Source of the DNA: Anoplopoma fimbria
Lineage: Eukaryota > Chordata > Actinopteri > Perciformes > Anoplopomatidae
Direction: 5' to 3'
Assembly: GCF_027596085.1 (NCBI RefSeq)
Contig: NC_072456.1
Coordinates: 14,026,744 to 14,090,743 of the forward strand
Length of the DNA: 64,000 nt
The notes below the pieces were generated by a model. It worked only from the letters and a program-made list of their open reading frames with translations. It was not told the origin of the DNA and searched no databases. Of the stretch, positions 12,505-21,965 are shown one piece after another; the stretch's first letter is position 1; the number at the start of each line of letters is the position of its first letter. A program made the position numbers and the translations under genes.

Positions 12505-14245
12505 TAAAAATAAAAATAAAAATGTACAGTATATCCACATGGGGGGGCCTGGTCAGCATGTTGACAGACTGTGGTCTCCGCTGTTGTTATACAGTCTGAT
12601 GGCAGTGGGCACAAATGAGCGTCTGAAGCGCTCCGTCCTGCTCTTTGGCAGAATCAGCCGATGGCTGAAAGAGCTGCCCAGCTGCCACAGTTCCTCATGG
12701 AGAGGGTGAGAGGGATTGTCCAGGATGGCTCCGAGTTTGGCCTTCATCCTCACCCACTAACTCCAGACTGTCCAGCTCCAGACCCACCACAGAGCTGGCT
12801 TTCCTCACCAGCTTATTAAGTTTGTTGGCATCTCCAGTCCTGATGCCACCACCCCAGCACGCTACATCCTCTGGTCCTAACAGTCTGCTGAGAGAGGGGG
12901 AGGTGGCAGAGGTGTAGATGGAAGGGGAGCAGAGACTCCAGCAGAGGTGTGAATGGGGGAAGAGGTGTTAGGTGGAGACCTAGCCTCACTATCGGAGCAC
13001 ACCGGGGTGGGGTAGTGTCGAACCTATTGAAGAATAGGTTGAGCTCCGATGCGAGTGCTAGGTCACCCTGTACTCCAGATGAAGGCAGACTGCAGCCTGT
13101 CATCATTTTCATCCCATTCCACACCTCTTTAGTGTTGTTCTGTCCCATCTTAGCCTCGATCTTCTCCCTGTAGCTGTTCTTAGCCTCTCTCAGCTTTCTC
13201 TTCAGCTCCTTCTGAACAGCCCGAAGTTCCCCTCTGTCCTTAGCCATGAAGGCCCTCTTCTTCCTGTTGAGAAGGCCCTTCAACTCTTTGCTGATCCACG
13301 GCTTGTTGTTGTGATAGCAGCGGACCTTCTTTGTTGGCACAATGGTGTCCTCACAGAAGTGTATGTAGTCTGTGATGCAACGAGAGAGACCCTCGATGTC
13401 CTCCCCGTAGTCCTCCTGGAACAGTTCCCAGTTTGTGACCTGAAAACACTCCTGGAGGGTCACTCCTCGGATCTTGTTCTCTCTCGTTGCAACACTGACA
13501 TACTGTTTGAAGTTGGTCAGGACAGGAGAGAGGGAGACATGGTTAAAGTCCCCGCTGATCATCATGAGTGAATTGGGATGTTTAGTCTGAAGCCCCGCTG
13601 TAACAGAGTGGATGACGTCACTCGCGCTCCTCGCTGCAGCAGATGGTGGGATGTAAACAATAACAACAACAGCGTGCGAGTACTCCCACGGTAGATAGTA
13701 GGGTCTCAAACCCACCGCCAGGAGCTCAATGTCGGGAGTGCAGATACACTCCTTCACAGTGACATGGCCGGGATTACACCATTTAGAGTTGACAAAGACA
13801 GCAAGACCTCCTCCTCTCTTCTTACCGCTCTGTTTCCCTCTGTATACCAGCGTGAAGCCGGCTAGTTCAAGCAGACCGGAATATTCCCGTGCAGCCATGT
13901 CTCCGTGAAGCAGAGCTGACTACACTCCCTGTAGGCCCGCTGGTTGCTCACCAATGCTGACAGTTCATCCACTTTGTTAGCGAGGGACCTCACATTCCCC
14001 ATAATGACCGTGGGGAGAAAAGGTTTAACTCTCCAGTCCCCCTCCATCCTCTCCCGGACCCTCACCCTATGCGGGCGGAGGGAACGCCGGCTCCGCTCCG
14101 GTAGCGCAGAAGCTGGTCGCGGGTGTAGGTCAGCATGATTAAAAGTTCCAGTTGTGTGCAGAGAAAGGGGAAATGTAAGCGAATGTAATACTAAGAGTAA
14201 GACAGTATGTAGTGACATAACATATGGACTCCTATAGGACCACAT
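12318..14245 (-). mobile_element. Second non-LTR retrotransposon, inverted, with internal deletion
   Basis: Reading on the minus strand from 14245: a leader rich in LLLLVLHSL, the RRSLRPHRVRVRERMEGDW block, IMGNVRSLANK and FTETWL, then a frameshift near 13880 into the 360-aa frame with RGGGLAVF, ISGDFNH, CITDYIHF and NNKPWISKEL. The frame passes through the linker before RT and then joins directly to the element's C-terminal tail (NKLVRKASSV; in another frame ILDNPSHPLHEELW and RFRRSFVPTAIRLYN). The whole catalytic RT domain is therefore deleted. The 3' end is recognisable: CCCCATGGGGATCAATAAAG followed by (TAA)n at about 12318-12357, plus an A-rich/T-rich pentamer run at 12461-12523. Defective and non-autonomous. 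Confidence 0.85.
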
Positions 14246-14505
14246 CTGCCTTGTTCTGTCACTGAACTCCTACTGAACTCCTGGTTACACTTAGCACACA
14301 CAGTAGAAATGTTTATTTGAATTCACAAACTGTTTACATTCACACTACTGTAGGACACTGTGTTCTCTATACCTTTTATTACAATAAAATAATATGTCAT
14401 CTAATGAATTTAAAGATATAATATGCACTATAATCCTAGAAAACAATGATACAAAATATACTCATGAAAGCTTCGCAAGTAGAAATAACATCTGTGTGAC
14501 AGTTG

Positions 14506-15176
14506 ACATTACATTACATTTACATTACATTACAGTCATTTAGCAGACGCTTTTATCCAAAGCGACTTACAGGAAGTGTATTCAACATAGGTATTCAAGA
14601 GAACTACTAGTCACCAGAAGTCATAAGTGCATCTCCTTTCTTAAACAAGCATCTAAGAGCATAAACCAGAGCAAAAGTATAGGGCAGAAGCAAATTACTA
14701 CGAAAACAATAATTGCAACAAACTAATACGAATACAATAAGTGCAACAAACTAATACGAATAGAATAAGTGCAATAAACTAATACGAATACAATAAGTGC
14801 AACGAACTGATACGAATACAATAAGTGCAACAAACTAATACGAATGCAATAAGTGCTACGAGGACATTAAACAAAGGATCGGATCAATACCTCAATCAGC
14901 TCCGATAATGATCTTTGACATCCGATCAGGCCATAACTAGTCAATAAATACCATTTCGATCATCATTATCATTATCATGACATTTATGTTCCCCTGAAGA
15001 ATAATCTTAATGACTTTGGTGATCACCTGACTTTACATCTAGTGCGATCATCACGTCAAAAAGTGAATTTGTTAAAATACTTTGGTTAATGATCAAAATA
15101 CCTGCAAAACTAATGACGTTCCCATCAGCATCAGCTGTGTGTTTAGTTTTTAATTACTAAATTTTAGCACACAAAC
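14506..15176 (-). mobile_element. L2-tailed element, copy A
   Basis: Read on the minus strand this ends with CGCTTTGGATAAAAGCGTCT, CTAAATGACTG and TGTAATG repeats. That is the shared 3' tail of L2-clade LINEs (UnaL2-type) and the SINEs they move. Its other end is GTTTGTGTGCTAAAATTTAG. It matches copy B at 20036-20642 over its whole length in inverted orientation, and its 3' portion matches the shorter copy at 33988-34177. The 5' half contains fragments of a common teleost dispersed repeat. No protein is encoded, so it is either a 5'-truncated LINE end or a SINE-like passenger. Confidence 0.85.
14708..14862. repeat. ~28-bp minisatellite inside copy A
   Basis: About five to six tandem units of roughly 28 bp, each built on CTAATACGAATACAATAAGT followed by GCAACAAA, with single-base variants (ATAGAATAAG, GAACTGATACG, ATGCAATAAG). 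Copy B carries about four units of the same sequence, so the length difference between the copies is largely repeat number. Confidence 0.8.
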
Positions 15177-16559
15177 ATGCTTAAATAAATGATTAACATG
15201 CATGGAAAAAATTACAACTGCCAAACATCTTGCTAAAATGTTAAACAAAGTCTCAAGACTAGAGTTTTATCCACAACATGTTAAGTACTCCAAAGATATT
15301 AAAACAAGCTCACCACAGTTCATAAGGGATCTTTTGGCAGCAACCATGTTTGGAAATCAGACAAGTAAGCCACTAAAACTGCAGATATGAGAGAGAGATA
15401 AATCCAGCCAAACGTCATTGATCATTCAGGCACTTAATCTGGCGCCCTGAAGCTACTCAAAGTTCATGTAACATGACAACTGATCTGGCAGAAAGGGCAC
15501 AGTGTCTGAGAATGAGGACAGCTGAGGGTTGCGTTGCTTGAATTTCATCAGCATTGCGACTTTAAAGCAAAAACATTTAGCTTTGGCTCATTACTTCTTC
15601 GGCTGTCAACATTTGCAGACTTGGGAGGAAATACCAAAATCAGCAAATTAAACTGGATCAACAGAAATGCATTGGAAGTAGAGGATAAGAAGTTATCTTC
15701 AGGAAGTACAAGTCATCAGATTGAGTTCTTAAGAGATAAATGAAGACAAATTATTAAACAAAAACACAACTCTCACCTCTCTGCTCTTCATACAGAATCC
15801 AACCAGCTGAATGTTTTTAAAGTCAGGGTACTGGTCTCTGGAGGGAGATGGATTACCAGAAAGCCAGCGGGGATGACGGTGCTTAAATATCTTTACCATG
15901 AACTGAGTCACTTCTCTTCCTGTAAGTGCAGAAATGTGACATACAGGATGAATATGCTCAGTGAGAAAAAGTTTTGGGGGATTTGGCCAATGCTTTTATC
16001 ATTTTCTTATCCTCTAGATGCAGGAATACCATCATGTAGTTCTAAAAGTCCTTTCAACTAAAGATTAAAGGCAGAGTGAAAATATTCATCAAAAGTTTGA
16101 TTGTTGAGGTTTTGGCAAAAGATGAGAAGGTACTTAACGGTAATAACTGGCTTCCTGGATTTGAAAAGCAGCTCCATAATTACAATGCAGCACTTACATT
16201 TTTTTTTTGTTTAGTTCCCCCGAGAGCCTTCCATGGCAAGGGTCAAATCCCTTGGAAATCCACTTATTTCTGGGAACTAGATTTGAATTTGATATTGCAA
16301 GAAGATATATATTTTTTATTTTGTACTTTAAATACCCATTAGCGATCATTGTGACAGGTTCACAGTGAAAGAGTTTGACAGAAAGCGAGAGAGAATGAAT
16401 GGTTTGATTTTTGAGTTGATTATTATCAAGGTAACAGATTCACAGATCAGCCACTCGTATGAAGAGTTTTGTTGTTTCTGATGTTATGAGCTCACTATGA
16501 CTACATCTAACTGGTAATCCTTTTTTCACATTTACTGTATCTGTGGATCCTTGGATGCC

Positions 16560-16945
16560 CCTGCACACTGGTTTTGTTGCCTTAACCTAACCATTCGTGG
16601 ATTTGTTGTTGCAATAGGATTTTCCTTAACTCAACAAAATCACCAAGACTGTCAACCAGGAGACCGGTGTTCGACACAGAGTTGTTGCCCTAATCTAAGA
16701 GTTGGTTTTGTTGCCTAAACCTAACTGTTTGTGGATTTGTTGCCTAAACCAAAGCATTGGTTATGTTGCCTAAACCTAAACGTTGGTGGATTTGCTGCCT
16801 AAACATAAGCGTTGGTTTTATTGCTTAAACCTAAGCGTTGGTTTTGTTGCCTAAACCTAAGCGTTGATCGATGTGTTGCCTAAACCTAAGCCCAACCATG
16901 ATGTTTTCCTTAATTTTGTTTTTGTTGCCTAAACCAAAGTCCTCC
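16560..16945 (+). repeat. Degenerate minisatellite, GTTGCCTAAACCTAAGCGTT units
   Basis: Roughly ten units of 24-33 bp sharing TTGTTGCCTAAACCTAA, followed by variable GCGTTGG, CTGTTTG or GCCCAACC. Just before the array the sequence reads CAACCAGGAGACCGGTGTTC, which also occurs in recognisable form (CCCAGGAGACCGCTGTTTG) at about 60.93 kb beside a single-copy-like TGCCTGAACCTAACC. The array therefore looks like local amplification of an internal piece of a dispersed fish repeat. Confidence 0.75.
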
Positions 16946-18249
16946 TGAAAAGAAAGTTTTGTTGAATGACTCGGAAAAAAACGTGCAAAAGCTGCGTCTG
17001 ACCACAAAACCTACAGATTTTATTTTGTGACAATTTCACAAATTACCATGAGACTGTGTTGGACGTATACATTAACACCAACTCAGCACCTTGCAAACAA
17101 GGGCAACTGGCTGACAGCTTACAGTGTTTACCTGAGCACGGACCATAGTGTGGGGGTTATACGATTCCAGCTCGACGCCATCAGTATGGACATCGTTATC
17201 AGCTGAAACCACCGTTTGAGTGCAGTGCAGAGCAGCAACAGTGAGCTAACCAGTGGGGCACGCTCACGTGCACTGACATGCACTAAAAGCATGAGCAGAC
17301 GGTCCGGCTAAGTCAACACAGCAAAAGAGCAACTTCATTTCAGGTAGACATTACTCTATCTTTATATAGACAATAGTTGTTTGTTGCTATATTAATGTTG
17401 TATATTGCTCCTTTGACAGGAAGAATATTCAATACAATTTTTACAATATTACTTTGTTTTGATAATATTTGGGAAAAGGCCCGATTAATTTGCCTGTGAC
17501 TTTAAGTGCCTAGTCATGTGTTAAGATGAGTGTAGATGTAAGTTTACATACTTAACAGATCCTTAACGATGACCTTTTAGAGGTATGTCGTCACATATTC
17601 TGTGTTGCAGTTTGTCTTAGGGTACACTAAAAAACTATGTACACTTTTATAGACCCAGTCTGCTGCAGAGACCACAGACAGAGATACTTTTTAAGTGCAT
17701 TTAAAATTTAATGAATTACCTTTACGACATTTAAGAAAACTATAAACTGTGCACAGACGACTTGTACATCCCATGATTCACTGCGAACTGTGAGAAATTC
17801 CAGTCGGCGTTGGAGTTTCCAAGCCTTGGCATCACTTAAGTGGTTTGTTGTTTCTAGAGTCTGCCAGCTCCCTTTTGTCTGCAGCAGAGATGAGCAGCGG
17901 TGGTTTACCTTTTGGAGAGGTGTTGTGTTCTGTCTTTTAAGGTTGTCTGCAGACAGAGACCCTCGCTGCAGCTCCTCACTGTAAACATAAGTCAAACAGT
18001 AATGAATGTGATGGCTGGAGAGGCAGAGCAGGCTAAGTGCAGTGACGTCCCGTGTGTACTCGATTTCCATAAGCCTTCTGTTGTTCCTCACCACCATTTA
18101 CAGTCCTCTCTGTTTGTGACAAAGATGGAATAAATGTCTTTCAGCATTTGTCCCAAACAGAGAGGACTGAAGGGCAATGTCTAACCTTACCTATCCTTTT
18201 CCATAATATATAATCCGACTCACTAGCTGCAGTGAGATGTGTGGAACAT

Positions 18250-18358
18250 TCCATCCATCCATTTTCCGTAACCTGCTTATCCAGTTAAGGGTCGCAGGGG
18301 TGCTGGAGCCGATCTCAGCTGTCAATGGGCGAAGGCAGGGTACACTGCCAGGGTGTGT
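18250..18358 (+). repeat. Teleost CATCCATCCATTTTC-type dispersed repeat fragment
   Basis: Contains CCATCCATCCATTTTCCGTA, CTGCTTATCCAGTTAAGGGT, GCTGGAGCCGATCTCAGCTG and GGCGAAGGCAGGGTACA in order. This is a widely dispersed fish repeat signature; its class is not resolved here. Confidence 0.75.
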
Positions 18359-19080
18359 GGAACATTATCATATATAAAATCCGGAGCAAATAGAAAGATA
18401 TTTGAGTGGCTAGATAGAAGTTGTTATTTATTTATCAATTTGTAATATGGGGCTGAACTGGCCCTTTAAAAAGATTAAAAAAAAAAAAAAAAAAAAGATA
18501 TTCATTGTTATTTCATTTGATTGTCTCTTATAATCGCAAGTCCCACCATCAAAGCTCTCTGGAACAAGTTGGTCAAACTGCTGAATTCTTTTTTTTTTTA
18601 CTGTTTCTGCATCTTTAATGACTCATGTCGGACTTGGTGAGAAAAATCCTCTGAATTGATGCGCCTTCTGCCTCTATCACTACTGCTGCTTTACTCACCA
18701 GCCAGTCAAGTTGACCTCCTGACAGACTGCCGGAACTATTACGCAGGGCTGTGATGACGCCCACATGGGCAGATGAGACATGACGCGTGGATTGAATCTT
18801 GTATCTTCGTTATCGTTTGTCCCCCCCCAATCCCGTCAGGATGTTGGGTGTTTCAGTAAATTGGAGACAGCCCGCCTCTAAACTCACAGCTGTGCGTAAC
18901 GACCTCTGGTCAACTGCATCTGACTCCCAGGGAAGCAGAGGGGATGAGGCTACCGGAGACAATGCCCCTGCTGCCTCCTGATGCCATGGTAGAGCTGGTT
19001 AAAGGGGGGATGCATTCCCAAATCCACGAGAGAGCGAATGAATAGACACAAGCGTATTGGTGTATTGGTGTATATCAGCG

Positions 19081-21794
19081 ATGGCGAGCCAGAACTTTAC
19101 GCACGGACCTGTTTCCATAAACGAGACGCTTGTTGAGCATTCACATGCTGGGGTCGATAGAGCGATCGCTTTACCGATTTTCATGTTTGCCGGAGGGGCC
19201 ATTGGTAATTTAATTGCAATAATCGTCCTTTCAATATCAAGGCAGGAGAGGAAATCTTCAGCCTTCTACACGCTGGTGTGCGGTCTGGCGGTGACGGACC
19301 TGCTGGGCACCTGCCTGGCCAGCCCGCTCACCATAGCCAACTACCTGGACCCCACTGTGCTGAGTGTCCCACGTGTCTGCGAGTTTCAGTCATTTTTGTT
19401 GCTGTTTTTCGGTCTAACGGGACTGAGCATCATATGCGCCATGGCAGCGGAGCGGTACCTGGCTATCTGCTGCCCGTACACCTACCAGCGGTGGGGGGTG
19501 GACCGACGCTTTGCGCAAAAGTTCCTCTTCTTCATCTACATCATTAACATCTTCTTCTGCTGCCTCCCGGTGATGGGCATGTCGGAGAGCGAGCTGCAGC
19601 AGTCCGGCACCTGGTGCTTCATCAACTGGGTGACACACGAGCCGGTGGCCGCCACTTACTCCGTCCTGTACGGCGTCGTCAGCCTGCTGCTCATCCTGGG
19701 CACCATCGTGCTCAACCTGGCGGTGTGCGGAGCGCTGCTGCTGATGCGGCGGAGGACGACGACGCGGCGGCCCGTCAGCAGGGCCAGCGTCCGGCAGACG
19801 TGGAGGGCTCTGTCCTCAGCAGAGGAGACGCAGATGATCGCGGTGCTGGTGATGACCTCCGTGGTGGTTCTGGCCTGTTCAGCCCCGTTGGTGGTGAGTC
19901 AGTGGCGGATTGTAATACAAATGATAGATGTTGCATATATCCCACCCCCTTTGGCTATTGTGTATGCGACAGAAATCCTTGAAGAAACACTTTAAATTGC
20001 CCTACTAGAAACTAAACTTCAAGGGAATACACACAGTTTGTGTGCTAAAATTTAGTAATTAAAAACTAAACACACAGCTGATGCTGATGGGAACGTCATT
20101 AGTTTTGCAGGTATTTTGATCATTAACCAAAGTATTTTAACAAATTCACTTTTTGACGTGATGATCGCACTAGATGTAAAGTCAGGTGATCACCAAAGTC
20201 ATTAAGATTATTCTTCAGGGGAACATAAATGTCATGATAATGATAATGATGATCGAAATGGTATTTATTGACTAGTTATGGCCTGATCGGATGTCAAAGA
20301 TCATTATCGGAGCTGATTGAGGTATTGATCCGATCCTTTGTTTAATGTCCTCGTAGCACTTATTGCATTCGTATTAGTTTGTTGCACTTATTGTATTCGT
20401 ATTAGTTTGTTGCACTTATTGTATTCGTATTAGTTTGTTGCACTTGTATTCGTATTAATTTGTTTTCTGCCCTATACTTTTGCTCTGGTTTATGCTTTTA
20501 GATGCTTGTTTAAGAAAGGAGATGCACTTATGACTTCTGGTGACTAGTAGTTCTCTTGAATACCTATGTTGAATACACTTCCTGTAAGTCGCTTTGGATG
20601 AAAGCGTCTGCTAAATGACTGTAATGTAATGTAATGTAATGTTTAGCTATTGTATCTTGAGGTTTAGCCGTGTCTAAGCATTGTGATACATATATTAATG
20701 ATAGAAGTATTCGGATGCTTTGCTTAGTAATAGTAGAAATACCTCATCCTAAAAATACTTAAATAAAAGTGGAATTTATGCATGCAGAACTTGTGGAAGT
20801 AGAGTAAAAATGTACTTGAAATAAAAAAGTGTGACTGCTGGATTATTGTTACTCATGCATTGTCGTGTGGGCTGAATCTTTATGTTTTTGCTAGTCCTGG
20901 GTAGTTTAACCTAATGCATCATATTATATAAAATGATAATCTGTTTTGTAAGCAAAATCTTGATGTGTAGAGTAACTATAAAGTAACAGCATGGGTCATA
21001 TAAATGAAGAGGAATAGTAGGAGAAACGAGCATTAAATGTAAAAACACAAGCAAAGTACAAGTAACTAAAAATGCATTCCTGTTAAATACAATTTTGCCC
21101 TTTCAGAAGAAAAATGTAAAGTCATTCAAATTAAACAATTTGAGAAGGGAAAGTACAAAATATTTTAACTGCACACTATTCGTTGGCATATTAAACCGCT
21201 GACAAGGTGTCACATGTTGAAATGTTTTAGTCTCAAGCATGCAATGCCAAATGGTTTGGGAACCAGTGACGTGGTCTACATTTTATCATTGGGTAAAAAT
21301 AGTTCTTGCTAGTTTTCTATAAGAAATTAAGGAATGATAACCTTGATTTGTCTTGGGAAACCAGACAATAATGAAAAAAAGGACAGATTCCAGTGGATTT
21401 TTAACAATTTGCAGAGTATTTAAAAACTCTTATAGTTGCTATGGTAACATATTTTTCTCCTTAAAAGGTCCGTGTATTTGCCAACCACTTCATGTTGAAA
21501 GATGACCCCAAAGCTGACCTGGCTGCCATCCGGATAGCCTCTGTGAACCCCATCCTCGACCCCTGGATCTACATCCTCCTCAGGAGGTCCCTGTTTCGGC
21601 GGTTACTCCGGTTATCCAGGCGAAGTAACAGAGCTCGCAGTGGTTCATCCCCTAAAACACAAAGGAATCTGCTTTATCCCGAAATCATGAGGGAGAGCCA
21701 CGTGTTCACCACGCTGATGTGCAATGCAAACATCATGACTCAGCTGCCCGCCGCTGTCAAATTCACTCCGCACACTCTGACTTTAACAGACTGA
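19081..21794 (+). CDS. ptger4: Prostaglandin E2 receptor EP4-like GPCR (two exons, 379 aa)
   Basis: Class A prostanoid receptor at the plasma membrane; the family EP4 couples PGE2 to Gs/cAMP. Exons are 19081-19893 and 21468-21794; the split PLV|VRVFANH falls in TM6 at phase 0 (GTGAGT donor, AAAAG acceptor). The N-terminus has glycosylation sequons NFT and NET. TM1-3 carry AIGNLIAI and FYTLVCGLAVTDLLGT. The TM3 end reads AAERYLAIC, the ERY variant typical of EP4. The prostanoid ECL2 motif appears as GTWCFINW, and TM7 has IRIASVNPILDPWIYILL with the arginine that binds the ligand carboxylate. ATG 19081 is chosen because the frame upstream offers only non-ATG codons. The third intracellular loop and the ~70-residue tail are much shorter than in mammalian EP4, whose tail exceeds 150 residues. 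It resembles the third teleost ptger4 type; the exact paralogue letter is not certain. Confidence 0.9.
20036..20642 (+). mobile_element. L2-tailed element, copy B, in the ptger4-like intron
   Basis: Runs from GTTTGTGTGCTAAAATTTAG to a tail of CGCTTTGGATGAAAGCGTCT, CTAAATGACTG and (TGTAA)n. It is nearly the same as the reverse complement of copy A at 14506-15176, with identical end points, but has fewer 28-bp units (about four, at 20360-20465). It lies wholly within the intron, 143 bp after the donor. Confidence 0.88.
20710..21090. repeat. Teleost AGTACTT-rich dispersed repeat fragments
   Basis: Phrases such as GTAGAAATACCTCATCC, AAAATACTTAAATAAAAGT, TAGAGTAAAAATGTACTTGA and ACAAGTAACTAAAAATGC match a generic fish repeat family that is also seen at about 49.65-49.81 kb in the other orientation. 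Boundaries are approximate. Confidence 0.5.
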
Positions 21795-21959
21795 AGACGT
21801 GGTTGACATCTATGAATGTTTGCTGCTCTCTCAGGCTGCAAGCAGCTCCATGCAGGGACTTTGTCTCAGAGCTGATGTCAGTGGGATAGAAAGACTGTGA
21901 CGTCGCTGTGGACCCACAGCTGGATGGGACCCTCAAGGCCACTCAAAGATTATTTATTA

Positions 21960-21965
21960 AATAAA
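21960..21965 (+). promoter_or_regulatory. Candidate polyadenylation signal of ptger4-like gene
   Basis: AATAAA about 165 bp after the stop codon at 21792-21794. It is the first clear signal downstream; use is inferred. Confidence 0.5.

Larger units (their letters stand above)
15177..19080. other. Intergenic, upstream of ptger4-like; repeats only
   Basis: No coding sequence that I can support. Contains the GTTGCCTAAACC array (separate entry), a dispersed repeat at 18250-18358 and a poly(A) run at about 18478-18497. The last few hundred bases must hold the ptger4-like promoter; I see no clear TATA box. Confidence 0.5.

Noticed and set aside
16560..16945. CRISPR-like spaced repeats
   Set aside because: Units are degenerate, spacers are not unique sequence of fixed length, and this is a vertebrate genome.
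19057..19080. Upstream extension of the EP4-like frame
   Set aside because: It begins with TTG, not ATG; ATG at 19081 gives a normal receptor N-terminus with glycosylation sites.
19894..19995. EP4-like exon 1 frame continuing to a stop at 19995
   Set aside because: The continuation is intron: a GTGAGT donor follows PLV, and exon 2 at 21468 supplies TM7.
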